This document shows, in pieces, positions 1 through 9,559 of a stretch of 45,307 bases of DNA (position 1 is the stretch's first letter; each line of letters opens with the position of its first letter). This DNA is from Phycisphaerae bacterium (GTDB lineage Bacteria > Planctomycetota > Phycisphaerae > Phycisphaerales > SM1A02). The translations under genes were made by a program, and so were the position numbers. Location of the stretch: assembly GCA_018657585.1 (NCBI GenBank), contig JABHWX010000102.1, positions 1 to 45,307 of the forward strand, written 5' to 3'. Under the pieces are notes generated by a model. That model ran no database searches, was not told the origin of the DNA, and saw nothing but the letters and a program-made list of their open reading frames with translations.

Positions 1-26
1 AGAGTGCGAGCAATGTCATTTCAACA

Positions 27-875
27 TCATACTCGTTTGATAATGGCTTCGGCTAGACGTTTTGCTGAATCCTCACAATGTCTAAAGAAAAGCGATGGTT
101 CAACGAGTTCAAGTTCGTTTAGAACTAATATTCCACAGTTGTCGCGAAGATAATCAAAACGTGCATATAATAAATCTTCATGATTCGGAACAGACAATAG
201 TGTTTGTTCCATCGTGGCAATTTCATCATCTGTAAATGAATACGGCATATCGATTGCGCCAAAATCATCCTGTACTCTGTAGTCACCTTCTACTGGTATT
301 TTTTGAACGCCGTGTGTAAACTTGCCATCTATAAAAATTGCAGTAAGTTCACCTTCGGTTTCCACGCTCTCTAAATATGGTTGCAACATCATGTCTTGAT
401 GTAGATTGTCATCAAGAAATTTCTGGGCATCTTCCAGTTCATCCATTGAAAACCTAAGGGTATCCGATGCGCATGCACCAACTTGCGGTTTGATGAACCC
501 TCGTAATGAATCAAACTGCTTGACTAACTGTAGAATGTCAACTTTTTTGTTTTCGTCAATCCAGATAGTTGGTGCAATTGTTGTGCCATATTGTTCAAGT
601 TCACGTAAGTATGATTTATGCGTGTTCCATTCAACGATAGAAGCATTATTGAATAGCCGAGGTACAGTTTTACACCAATTCACAAATCCAACTTTTTGCT
701 GGTGGTAGTCCCACGTTGTTCGAATTACTGAAATGTCGAATTTATTCCAATCGATAGAATCTGTCCAAGATGGGCAATGTACCTTTGCGCCTTTTTGTTC
801 GAGTGCTTTGATGAGGGGTTTGTCATCAACTTCCCACTCAGGCAGATTGGTACAACTTACAAGCGCGACGTTCAC
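27..875 (-). CDS. ATP-grasp domain protein (RimK / glutathione synthetase-like, resembles DcsG-type ligases)
   Basis: 282-aa ORF; 'RTTWDY', 'PRLFNNASIVEWNTHKSYL', 'FIKPQVGACASDTLRF' and 'LNELELVEPSLFF' are ATP-grasp-like; 4-nt overlap with upstream MFS gene. Confidence 0.8.
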   Translation of the reverse strand: MNVALVSCTNLPEWEVDDKPLIKALEQKGAKVHCPSWTDSIDWNKFDISVIRTTWDYHQQKVGFVNWCKTVPRLFNNASIVEWNTHKSYLRELEQYGTTIAPTIWIDENKKVDILQLVKQFDSLRGFIKPQVGACASDTLRFSMDELEDAQKFLDDNLHQDMMLQPYLESVETEGELTAIFIDGKFTHGVQKIPVEGDYRVQDDFGAIDMPYSFTDDEIATMEQTLLSVPNHEDLLYARFDYLRDNCGILVLNELELVEPSLFFRHCEDSAKRLAEAIIKRV

Positions 876-2170
876 GGAGTGTCCGTTTCTTTAAGCCAAC
901 GGCAGAGAATGGTTCCAACGACAAGAGAAATTGGAAGTAAAACAAGCGCCATCCTATAGTCGCTTGCTGTGTATGCATCAGTCTTTGAGGTTAAGTCAAG
1001 CACCGAACCAAATATTGGCTGTAATATAAAACCACCAAGCATGACAAAGAAATTAACGAAGGCGACTGCTGTTGCCTTACACGATGAACTGTGTTGTTCG
1101 ACAGCAGTAGCAAATGTAATTGCCTGTGCGCCTGCAAAGAATCCAGAAAGGATGAGGAAGACTACTGTTATCCAAAAGGGTAGAAATGAGGCAAGTAATA
1201 GCATACTCATTGATGCAGCGCATAAACCACCACCTAAGAATATTGGACGTCGTCTTGTCTTATATTTATCTGATAGCCATCCAAGTAATGGTCCGCCGAC
1301 TGCAAAGCCCAAGAATAACGTTGTCATTGCCCAAGCCGCAGATTCTTTAGAAACACCAGATGACGTAGCAATAAATTCGTCACCCCAAAGTGCTCCAAAT
1401 GTAGAGATAGGAACGTAAAGCAACAAACTAATAATCGATATGAGCCAAGTTTGCCCATTTGAAACAACTTCTCTAAGTCCTGCAAACATAGAGTCTTCCG
1501 ATTCTTGGTTTTCAATTTTTGCAATTTTCAGGAACCAATCGGGTCTTCTTGGAACAATCATCCAAATCATAATTGCAATTACTAAACCCACAAGCGCTGC
1601 TGTATACATTGCACTTCGCCAGCCATACTCTTGAACAGCAATTTCAAGTGGTGCTTGCCCTAGAGCTGCGCCTAACGTTCCAAGCGCTGCAGTCATTCCC
1701 ATAATGAATGCTAGTTTTCTTCTTGGGAACCATACGGTGGCGACGTAGACAGCACCAACGTATGCAAACGAAGAACCTATGCCGAGCATAATTCGTCCGA
1801 GTCCAAGAATTACAGTTGTTTCAGCAAGTGCGAAGGCAAGGCAACCGATTCCTGCGATTATTGCAGCGCTACTTAATAATTTTTTAGAACCGAATCTGTC
1901 AAGTGTTATTCCCACGATGAGTTGCATGGGAGCGTAAGCGAGGTAATACAAGCCCATCACAAATCCCAGCGTGGATGCATCCAATGCAAATTCATTTTGC
2001 AAGGTTCCTTCCATAACACTTGGAGCAACTCTTGCAAAAAATTCATAAAGGTAAAAGGATGCTGCAATTGCCCAGTAGAGCCACGGCATTGCCTCAGACC
2101 TTGCTTCGCGAGCAATTTTCCTTGCCTCGGCAAGCTCTCGGTCAATTTCTTCTCTTATTCGGTGGGGCAT
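872..2170 (-). CDS. Major facilitator superfamily transporter
   Basis: 432 aa, about 12 hydrophobic segments, MFS-like loop 'GWLSDKYKTRRRPIF' and 'LDRFGSKKLL'. Confidence 0.9.
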   Translation of the reverse strand: MPHRIREEIDRELAEARKIAREARSEAMPWLYWAIAASFYLYEFFARVAPSVMEGTLQNEFALDASTLGFVMGLYYLAYAPMQLIVGITLDRFGSKKLLSSAAIIAGIGCLAFALAETTVILGLGRIMLGIGSSFAYVGAVYVATVWFPRRKLAFIMGMTAALGTLGAALGQAPLEIAVQEYGWRSAMYTAALVGLVIAIMIWMIVPRRPDWFLKIAKIENQESEDSMFAGLREVVSNGQTWLISIISLLLYVPISTFGALWGDEFIATSSGVSKESAAWAMTTLFLGFAVGGPLLGWLSDKYKTRRRPIFLGGGLCAASMSMLLLASFLPFWITVVFLILSGFFAGAQAITFATAVEQHSSSCKATAVAFVNFFVMLGGFILQPIFGSVLDLTSKTDAYTASDYRMALVLLPISLVVGTILCRWLKETDTP

Positions 2171-3810
2171 ACTTCTATAGGAACGATTGTAAATTGGTCA
2201 ACATCGACAAGCCCCAAGTCGCTGAGTTTAAGTTTTGGAATGACTGACAGTGGCAAGAAACTTAGTGGCATAAATGGATCGTCAAGCGGGCAGCCAAGCG
2301 ATGCAATTGCCTTGAGTACGGCGTGCTGTTGCTCGATGACAACGTCTGGAGGAGAGTCTGACATAAGGCCCGCAATTGGCAAGGGTAGCATTGCAAGCAC
2401 CTTACCTCCCGAAACTACGCACTGCCCACCACCTGAATCAGCAATCGCAGTAGCAGCAATACACATATCTTCATCGTTGTCTCCAACAACCGCGATGTTG
2501 TGCGAATCGTGCCCAACCGTTGATGCAATTGCACCCCCGGTAAAAGCAAACCCGTGAACGAAACCGAGTCCAATATTTCCGGTGTTGTGGTGTCGTTCGA
2601 TGACTGCCATCTTTAACACATCTTCATCGGTTGTCTTGAGGTGAAGTTCCTCAGTAAAGAGTTGCCCTTGGATAAGCCCAATGACACGAACGAGTTCGCT
2701 TTGAACATGTATTGCGAATGATTCTTGTGTAATAGAAGAGGGTAGATGTACACTGTCTTTTGCAATGGTCCAATCTGTTGTGCATTCAATTTCAATAACG
2801 TTACCGTTATCAGCAACGAGCTTTCCATGGTGCCATGTTTGTTTTGGGTTCGGACTCTGCAAGTCGTCAAAGATAACGAGGTTTGCAAATTTTCCTTCTT
2901 CAATGGATCCAATGTCGTTGAGTTCGTAATGGTCTGATACGTGTTTTGTTGCAATACAAATAGCGAGTATTGGGTCAAGCCCAAGCGAAATGGCTTTTCG
3001 GATGATGTGATCGATGTGTCCCTCGTCGCGCAAATCAGCTGGGTGCCTGTCGTCAGTGCAGAAACATATCTTGTGTGCATTTTCTGGGGTGATGATTGGC
3101 AAGAGAGCTTCAAGGTTTTTTGCAGCACTACCCTCACGAATATATATTTGCATGCCTGCGTCTAGTTTTTCTTGCGCTTCTTTTTCTGTGATGGATTCAT
3201 GGTCGCTCGAAATACCAGCGGCAATGTATTTCAGTAACTCTTTTCCACGAAGTCCGGGGCAGTGTCCATCTACCTTGCCATGTCGCAGTCCCATTTTGAT
3301 TTTTTTGTGAACCTCTTCGTCATCGTGGATAACTCCGGGAAAGTTCATCATTTCTGCAAGGGCGATCACTCGTTCGTCTTCAAAAAGTGGTTCTAAATCA
3401 TCGCTGAGTAACACAGCTCCGCTGGTTTCAAGTGGGGAAGCGGGTACGCAGGAACTTGCAGCAAAATACGCATCGAACGGAATACCTTTTGCGTCATCCA
3501 TGATAAGTTTAATGCCTGCAATTCCAAGGACATTCGCAATTTCATGCGGGTCAAAAATGGCAGTAGTCGTTCCGTGGGGAAGGGTAAGTTGCACAAAGGA
3601 AGTTGGGGGGAGCATGGTGGATTCGACGTGCATGTGTGCGTCGATAAAACCGGGAGCAATATAAGCGCCGTTTACATCAATAATTTCTTGTGCTTCGGTA
3701 GCGTCGAACACGATTATTCCATCTTTGATTCCAACGTCAATATATTCAATCGAACGTGTTTGTACGTTGATGACTTTCCCGCCGCGGAGAATTGTGTCGA
3801 CTATTGTCAT
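2155..3810 (-). CDS. ade: Adenine deaminase
   Basis: 551 aa; 'GAYIAPGFIDAHMHVESTMLPP', 'HGTTTAIFDPHEIANVLG', 'CTDDRHPADL' and 'VGHDSHNIAVVGDND' are typical of the family. Confidence 0.95.
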   Translation of the reverse strand: MTIVDTILRGGKVINVQTRSIEYIDVGIKDGIIVFDATEAQEIIDVNGAYIAPGFIDAHMHVESTMLPPTSFVQLTLPHGTTTAIFDPHEIANVLGIAGIKLIMDDAKGIPFDAYFAASSCVPASPLETSGAVLLSDDLEPLFEDERVIALAEMMNFPGVIHDDEEVHKKIKMGLRHGKVDGHCPGLRGKELLKYIAAGISSDHESITEKEAQEKLDAGMQIYIREGSAAKNLEALLPIITPENAHKICFCTDDRHPADLRDEGHIDHIIRKAISLGLDPILAICIATKHVSDHYELNDIGSIEEGKFANLVIFDDLQSPNPKQTWHHGKLVADNGNVIEIECTTDWTIAKDSVHLPSSITQESFAIHVQSELVRVIGLIQGQLFTEELHLKTTDEDVLKMAVIERHHNTGNIGLGFVHGFAFTGGAIASTVGHDSHNIAVVGDNDEDMCIAATAIADSGGGQCVVSGGKVLAMLPLPIAGLMSDSPPDVVIEQQHAVLKAIASLGCPLDDPFMPLSFLPLSVIPKLKLSDLGLVDVDQFTIVPIEVCPTE

Positions 3811-4484
3811 TCTGTAGAGAGTTCTAATGCATCACCGGGTTCCATAACGAGCACATCAATCTCTTTTGGAGCAAAACGTGAAACGTCGACTTCGATTGGC
3901 GGCCAAGTGTTGTAGTGCATTGGAATTGCAGTTGGAGCTCCGATCATCTCTGCTGCTGCAGCGGCCATTTCTGGCCCCATTGTGAATCTGTCTCCTATAG
4001 GATACATGGCGATATCGGGTTGGTATATTTGCCCGAGAAGTTCCATGTCGGAGAAAAGGGCTGTGTCGCCAGCGTGGTAAATGACAGCACCTCCAAATTC
4101 AATCATGAGACCGCACGGCATACCCATGTATCTTCCGTTGTAACTTGATGAGTGGAATGCTTGGGTGAATGAGATTCCTCCAAACGGTGCTTCAATCCGA
4201 CCGCCTGGATTACCTGGTTCACATTTTTCGTGTCCTTGTTCGCCAAGGTATTCACATATTTCATACGCAGCAAAGACCGTCGCATCGTTCGCTTTAGCAA
4301 TTTCCTCACAATCGGCAAAGTGGTCAAAGTGACCATGTGTTACAGCGATATGAGTGCATTTCACATCTTCCGCAGAAATGGTCGCAACGGGATTATCTGT
4401 AAAGAAGGGATCAATGACGAGGTTATGAATCCCATCATCAAGCTGAAAACACGATTGTCCATGAAAGGTGAGGTTGATTGCCAT
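3807..4484 (-). CDS. Metal-dependent hydrolase, UPF0173-type metallo-beta-lactamase fold
   Basis: 225 aa; 'THGHFDHFAD', 'YHAGDTALFSDMELLG', 'PIGDRFTMGPEMAA', 'PMHYNTWPPI'. Confidence 0.92.
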   Translation of the reverse strand: MAINLTFHGQSCFQLDDGIHNLVIDPFFTDNPVATISAEDVKCTHIAVTHGHFDHFADCEEIAKANDATVFAAYEICEYLGEQGHEKCEPGNPGGRIEAPFGGISFTQAFHSSSYNGRYMGMPCGLMIEFGGAVIYHAGDTALFSDMELLGQIYQPDIAMYPIGDRFTMGPEMAAAAAEMIGAPTAIPMHYNTWPPIEVDVSRFAPKEIDVLVMEPGDALELSTE

Positions 4485-4517
4485 ATCCCCATCGTATCAT
4501 GCCACAGAGGAAAAGAG

Positions 4518-5240
4518 TTATTTGCGGCGTCGCCGTTTGCCTGTAAGGCCGGCGATCGTAAGCAAGGCAATTGCGCCAGGGGCAGGAACGAATTGGTATG
4601 AAAAAGCATACTGACCCATAAGTGAGAAATCGGCAGAGCCAGCCACGTCCCAATGGCTATCCTGAAAGGTGACAAATTGAATTGGTTCGCCAGCAAATTC
4701 TGTTAAATCGATATCGTATAAACTCACAGTCCCCGATCTCGCCTCTTCAACATTTCCCCAAGCGAATCCCGCTGAGGTCTGACCATGATCCCAACCGAGA
4801 TAAGAATTTACAAGTTGCGTTCCGTTTCCAAGGTCATACCAATCAGTTTGGCTTCCACTATCACCAGACGCAAACCAATCAGTGTTTGTACTAGTTGTTG
4901 CTGAAACACCTAAAAACTGATTCGGAGTGGATCCAATTGGGTCGTTGATTGGAATACCATCAAATAAACCAATGAATGACATACCAGCATCAGTACTTGC
5001 CAATATAAAAGTCAGTTGCCCAACAGTTTCAATGCCATCATTGTTGAGGGTTCCAGCAAGGATATCTAGGTCGCTCATCGAAAATTGATGATCGCTGCTC
5101 CCAAGGAGTCCATTGAAATCACCTGCATACATGTCATAAGTGCCATCCGAACTGCTTATGGTGAGATAATCAGCAAAAACCTGTCCTCCAAGACTAATGC
5201 ATGCAATGAGCGATAGTAGGGCTAGAGTGATTTTTGACAT
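4518..5240 (-). CDS. Secreted protein with PEP-CTERM-like (PAPGA variant) sorting signal
   Basis: 240 aa; N-terminal signal peptide and C-terminal 'VPAPGAIALLTIAGLTGKRRRRK'. Confidence 0.8.
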   Translation of the reverse strand: MSKITLALLSLIACISLGGQVFADYLTISSSDGTYDMYAGDFNGLLGSSDHQFSMSDLDILAGTLNNDGIETVGQLTFILASTDAGMSFIGLFDGIPINDPIGSTPNQFLGVSATTSTNTDWFASGDSGSQTDWYDLGNGTQLVNSYLGWDHGQTSAGFAWGNVEEARSGTVSLYDIDLTEFAGEPIQFVTFQDSHWDVAGSADFSLMGQYAFSYQFVPAPGAIALLTIAGLTGKRRRRK

Positions 5241-5350
5241 AGGAAGTCTTTATATCGGCGCTATTTAGCCCCAATCTGACTACTACTTCGGATTCAAGGC
5301 GCTACAAGTTCTTTAAAGATGCCCAATTAGACCGATTATCTTACCCATTG

Positions 5351-6796
5351 TTACAAAATTGGAGCGATAAGGCTAACTGCATTCTGCCATAACCGACGTG
5401 AAATGGACCATTGCTTTGGCAAATCGATAGGAATTTTGTGTGATTGATCAATGTATGTGTACTGTAACGTTCGTAGTTCTTTTGCAAATTTCGAATCATA
5501 TACAAGCATACTGACTTCAAAATTCAAATCTAAACTGCGGCGGTCAAGGTTTGCCGATCCTATAAGAGCAATTTCGTCATCAATAGTTACGGTTTTAGCA
5601 TGCAATAGTCCGCCTCTGTATTCATGTACTTGCACACCAGCTCGAAGCAAGTATGAATATCTGCTTCTGCTTGCAGCTTGCACAAGTCTCGAATCGTTTT
5701 TTGCAGGAAGCACAAGGTGTGTTTCGACACCTCGTTTTGCAGCAATGAGCAAAGCAGACTCTGTTGCATCATCAGGTGAAAAATATGGAGTAGTAATGAC
5801 AAGTTTCTGTTGCGCACTAAAAAAAGCAGTCTGAAGAAGTTGGCTTAAAGCTAAATTGGTACTGTTTGGACCAGTTGCCATAAGTTGCGCGGAGATTCCA
5901 TGGCAATTAGTATTGATTGGTTCTTTTAGTAGAGCGTCAAGATCTTCATCTGTATCCATAAACCAATCTTGTACAAAGATAGCTTGAAGTTCTCGTACGA
6001 TTGGCCCCGTTAAACGAACGGATGCATCAACCCAGGGCGCAAATTTTTTCTTTACAGCAAACTCTTTTTCAGCGATATTGTTCGACCCCATGTATCCGAT
6101 GGTGTTATCAATCACGGCGATCTTCCGATGGTTCCTCAAATCGACTCTGGCAAAAATTGCACGTAAAATATTTACAGGCAGTGCTTCGGCAACTTGTACA
6201 CCTGACTCTTTCAGTGAGCAATAAAGAGAAGAGTTGAAAAAACCTTTTGACCCAAGAGAATCAAGGAGTAGTCTGCACTGAACTCCACGGCGGTTTGCTT
6301 CAATGAGTGACTCTGTAATTATCTCACCTGCTTTATCGTCGAGCATTAGGTAATCAAGTAGATGGCATTGTTCTTTTGCGTTGCGGATGTCTTCTGCGAG
6401 AGATTCGATGAAGATATCTGATTCGCTAATTAACGTTGCATCATTCCCGCAGAGAACGGCAGAGCCTCCAATGGAAGAAGCAATGTGAGAAACAGAAAAA
6501 TATTTTTCTTGTGGTTGAATTACATGCGAGTTTGCATTTTGTATGTGAGGAGAAATACTTTGTGGTATTTCCTCCAAAATTTTCCTGTTTCGCTTTCTTC
6601 GTCTACTGCCTAATCTTCGAGTTCCAACAAGTAAGAAAATGAACGTGCCAATAAATGGCAGTGCGATAATCAAAAACATCCAAGCAATCTTTGCTGAATC
6701 GGATTTTTTCTTGCTTAGTAGCAGGACGCCAACCATCAGAAATTTTAGTAGCAATTCTGAAGTCAATAAAATAACTGGAAATGAGTTAGGAAACAT
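5351..6796 (-). CDS. cls: Cardiolipin synthase (phospholipase D family)
   Basis: Two HKD motifs, 'NHRKIAVIDNTIGYMGSNNI' and 'HAKTVTIDDEIALIGSANLDRRS'; N-terminal TM helices; start chosen at MFPNSF (ORF extends to 6928). Confidence 0.9.
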   Translation of the reverse strand: MFPNSFPVILLTSELLLKFLMVGVLLLSKKKSDSAKIAWMFLIIALPFIGTFIFLLVGTRRLGSRRRKRNRKILEEIPQSISPHIQNANSHVIQPQEKYFSVSHIASSIGGSAVLCGNDATLISESDIFIESLAEDIRNAKEQCHLLDYLMLDDKAGEIITESLIEANRRGVQCRLLLDSLGSKGFFNSSLYCSLKESGVQVAEALPVNILRAIFARVDLRNHRKIAVIDNTIGYMGSNNIAEKEFAVKKKFAPWVDASVRLTGPIVRELQAIFVQDWFMDTDEDLDALLKEPINTNCHGISAQLMATGPNSTNLALSQLLQTAFFSAQQKLVITTPYFSPDDATESALLIAAKRGVETHLVLPAKNDSRLVQAASRSRYSYLLRAGVQVHEYRGGLLHAKTVTIDDEIALIGSANLDRRSLDLNFEVSMLVYDSKFAKELRTLQYTYIDQSHKIPIDLPKQWSISRRLWQNAVSLIAPIL

Positions 6797-6831
6797 GCCC
6801 CCAAGATATGCGAAAAGAGAAGGCGAAGTAC

Positions 6832-7689
6832 TTATTTTCGATAGACTCGAGTAGGATTTGTTAAATCGAACTCTGATGATGAGTTTAAATCGATTCTTCC
6901 AGAACTTTCGTACATAGAGTTTATCCACTCGAGTTTCTTGTCAGCGAGAGACTCAAGCGATTTTTCTTGTCCGGGAGCTGATCCCCAGTTTAAACGGCTC
7001 GATGAATCAGAGATCAGCGTAAGTGATTTGTTCGATGGCCATTTGCCTAGGTTTATCTCAGTTACCTGTAATGCCCAAGGTTTGTTGTAGATGAGTTTCA
7101 ATACATCGAGTGCAGCCATGACATCTTCGCCATTCCATTGGAGACCAGGTCGTTGAGGTCGATCAAATTGCGGGAGCGAAATCGTAATGAAATGATACTT
7201 GGTGTCGACAATCTCTCCATTTCTTAATGGTAAACGTCGTCCACTATCATCGATATACACACTTCCTAATCCGTCGAGAACTCTTGCGTATGGAATAAGG
7301 AACGTAGCATCAACGACGGCTTCGTTTTCATCAACCCATCGCACTTGGTTTACATCAAGAAACCATCCAGTTGCAGCGAGTGCATCTGAAGTTTGAATCA
7401 GACTCTCTCTGCTCACCTCTGTTTTAGACAATTGAATTTTTGCTTTGTCTTGAAGTTCTTGGAGTAAAACCTTGTTGAGCCAAATAGGGGGTGAACTGAA
7501 TGTGACCGAAAAATCAGCAGCAGGGTGCTGAGTAGCTCGTAACTTTGGAACACTCATTGCAGTTAACGTGATAAGGCCTCCAATTGCGAGTGCCCAAGAG
7601 AGAACAACTGGAGACTTGAATATTTGACCAAGTGCTCCAAGAAGCGTTAATAGGCTATACGAGAACTTCTTTTTCTTCTTTCGTGCCAT
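6832..7689 (-). CDS. Putative FtsQ-like cell-division protein (divergent)
   Basis: One N-terminal TM after a basic tail (MARKKKKKF); soluble domain; sits directly after murC-murB-ddl, the usual ftsQ position. Confidence 0.55.
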   Translation of the reverse strand: MARKKKKKFSYSLLTLLGALGQIFKSPVVLSWALAIGGLITLTAMSVPKLRATQHPAADFSVTFSSPPIWLNKVLLQELQDKAKIQLSKTEVSRESLIQTSDALAATGWFLDVNQVRWVDENEAVVDATFLIPYARVLDGLGSVYIDDSGRRLPLRNGEIVDTKYHFITISLPQFDRPQRPGLQWNGEDVMAALDVLKLIYNKPWALQVTEINLGKWPSNKSLTLISDSSSRLNWGSAPGQEKSLESLADKKLEWINSMYESSGRIDLNSSSEFDLTNPTRVYRK

Positions 7690-7730
7690 AGCGTAGTACA
7701 CCATCGACTAGGAGGTCGTTACGACTTGAC

Positions 7731-8615
7731 TCAGCGTGCCATTGCGGCATGAACCAGTGATGCGCAGAGGGTATCCATCGTGATTCCAATATGCTTTGCA
7801 GCCATAGGAACAAGAGAATGGTTTGTAAAACCCGGCATAGTGTTGATTTCTAGCAACCAAGAGCCTCGGTCATCAAGGAGAAAATCAACTCTAGCTATAT
7901 CAAGGATATTCATTTCTTCATAAAGTTTCATGGCTGAGTTCACGCAATCGTATGTAGGCAGATTGGGTGAGATGACATATTGCGTGTCTTCGCTTTGATA
8001 CTTTGCCACAAAATCGTACGATTCGTTTGGTGGAATGATTTCAATAATTGGAAGTGGTTCTCCGTTAACAATTCCAACAGTCAACTCGCGACCCTGAATG
8101 TATTCTTCTGCTAAGAGTTGTTTTCGGGTTTTAAACAATTCAGTTTTATTAATTTGCACATCTTCGGTAGAATTGCAAAATTCAACGTCAACGCTTGATC
8201 CATCGTCAATTGGTTTGAGAACAAAGGGTAGTGGTAAATCGCATGTATCGTTCTCATTAAGAACACACCACTTTGGGGTTTGTATTCCTAGACCAATTGC
8301 TATTTGCTTTGTTGTGGATTTATCCATTGCAAGTTCAGCCGATTTGCTTGAGGAACCTACAAAAATTTTGCCTGCATTCTCAAGAAGTTGTTGGAGTGGC
8401 CCACCCTCACCAAACGGCCCATGCAATACAGGAAATACAATATCGCACTGAATGTTTGCAATATCCTCAAGGCTTGGGATGTCAATAATTTGTTCTTCTA
8501 CGAAGAACTCTCCTGAATTTTTGAGAGCTTGTGCCACAGCCATTCCAGAACGTATCGATACATCACGTTCGGCGTCTGGACCACCCATCAGAACAGTTAC
8601 ATGTTTTTTGCTCAT
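7731..8615 (-). CDS. ddl: D-alanine--D-alanine ligase
   Basis: 294 aa; 'VLMGGPDAERDVSIRSG', 'FPVLHGPFGEGGPLQ', 'LLEINTMPGFTNHSLVPMAA'. Confidence 0.95.
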   Translation of the reverse strand: MSKKHVTVLMGGPDAERDVSIRSGMAVAQALKNSGEFFVEEQIIDIPSLEDIANIQCDIVFPVLHGPFGEGGPLQQLLENAGKIFVGSSSKSAELAMDKSTTKQIAIGLGIQTPKWCVLNENDTCDLPLPFVLKPIDDGSSVDVEFCNSTEDVQINKTELFKTRKQLLAEEYIQGRELTVGIVNGEPLPIIEIIPPNESYDFVAKYQSEDTQYVISPNLPTYDCVNSAMKLYEEMNILDIARVDFLLDDRGSWLLEINTMPGFTNHSLVPMAAKHIGITMDTLCASLVHAAMAR

Positions 8616-9559
8616 TGATCTGTCTCAGAATTGCGAGACCAAACAACAACCTCTTGTTGTAAATGAATACCAGTATTATCAAAAACTCGCTTTTTTACTT
8701 CATGCATGATGGCAATGACATCTTGAGCTTTGGCGGTTGAATTGGTGGTAATGAAGTTTGCGTGTTGATGGCTAACCATTGCTCCGCCAATGCTGAACCC
8801 CTTTAGCCCAGATTCATCAATGAGTTTTCCCGCAGAAACACGTTCATTAATTTTGTTGATGGGGTTTTTAAATGCACACCCTGCTGAGGTGTCTGCAAGT
8901 GGTTGCATCGATTTCTTCCATGCAAAGATTTCTTTTATTGCATCACGAATAACGATTGGATCGTCAGGAGTTAACGTAAACGTGCCAGAAAGAATGATCG
9001 GTTCGGTGATATTGCTTTGTCTGTATTCAAAACAAAATTCATCTGAAGAATGCGAGATAAGTTCGCCATTTTCCGACAAACAAGTAATCGAGGTGAGGGA
9101 ATCAACTATGGAACCAAATTTGCCGCCAGCATTCATTTGTATGCCGCCACCAATGGAAGCAGGTATTCCAGAAAGTCCCTCAAGACCTTGAAGTCCCTCG
9201 CGAGCGGATTGCATAATCGTTTGGCTTAAGTCTGCGCCAGCCATACAGTGTAAATTATGCGCTGCGTTTTTCGCATCAACCGAACATGCCTTGAAGCAAT
9301 CGTGACTGAGCTTTATCACGACACCTTCTACACCATCGTCATCAACGAGGAGATTCGCACCCTTGCCTAATATTCGAAGAGGAATTCCAGCGTTGTAACA
9401 CTTTTTTACAATGCGAGAAAGCGCGTCAATTGATTGAGGAAGTGCGAGCACATCAGCAGAACCACCTAGATCAAAGTAAGTCATGTTTCCGATTGGTGCA
9501 TCGAATTGAATTTTGACATCAATATTTGTAAAAAAATCAGATTGGATGAGTGTGTTCAT
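8612..9559 (-). CDS. murB: UDP-N-acetylenolpyruvoylglucosamine reductase
   Basis: 'RILGKGANLLVDDDGVEGVVIKL', 'GLSGIPASIGGGIQMNAGGKFG', 'AGCAFKNP'. Confidence 0.95.
   Translation of the reverse strand: MNTLIQSDFFTNIDVKIQFDAPIGNMTYFDLGGSADVLALPQSIDALSRIVKKCYNAGIPLRILGKGANLLVDDDGVEGVVIKLSHDCFKACSVDAKNAAHNLHCMAGADLSQTIMQSAREGLQGLEGLSGIPASIGGGIQMNAGGKFGSIVDSLTSITCLSENGELISHSSDEFCFEYRQSNITEPIILSGTFTLTPDDPIVIRDAIKEIFAWKKSMQPLADTSAGCAFKNPINKINERVSAGKLIDESGLKGFSIGGAMVSHQHANFITTNSTAKAQDVIAIMHEVKKRVFDNTGIHLQQEVVVWSRNSETDQ

Noticed and set aside
1922-2557. 211-aa plus-strand ORF
   Set aside because: Antisense to the MFS and adenine deaminase genes, no domain.
2613-3137. 174-aa minus-strand ORF
   Set aside because: Alternative frame of adenine deaminase.
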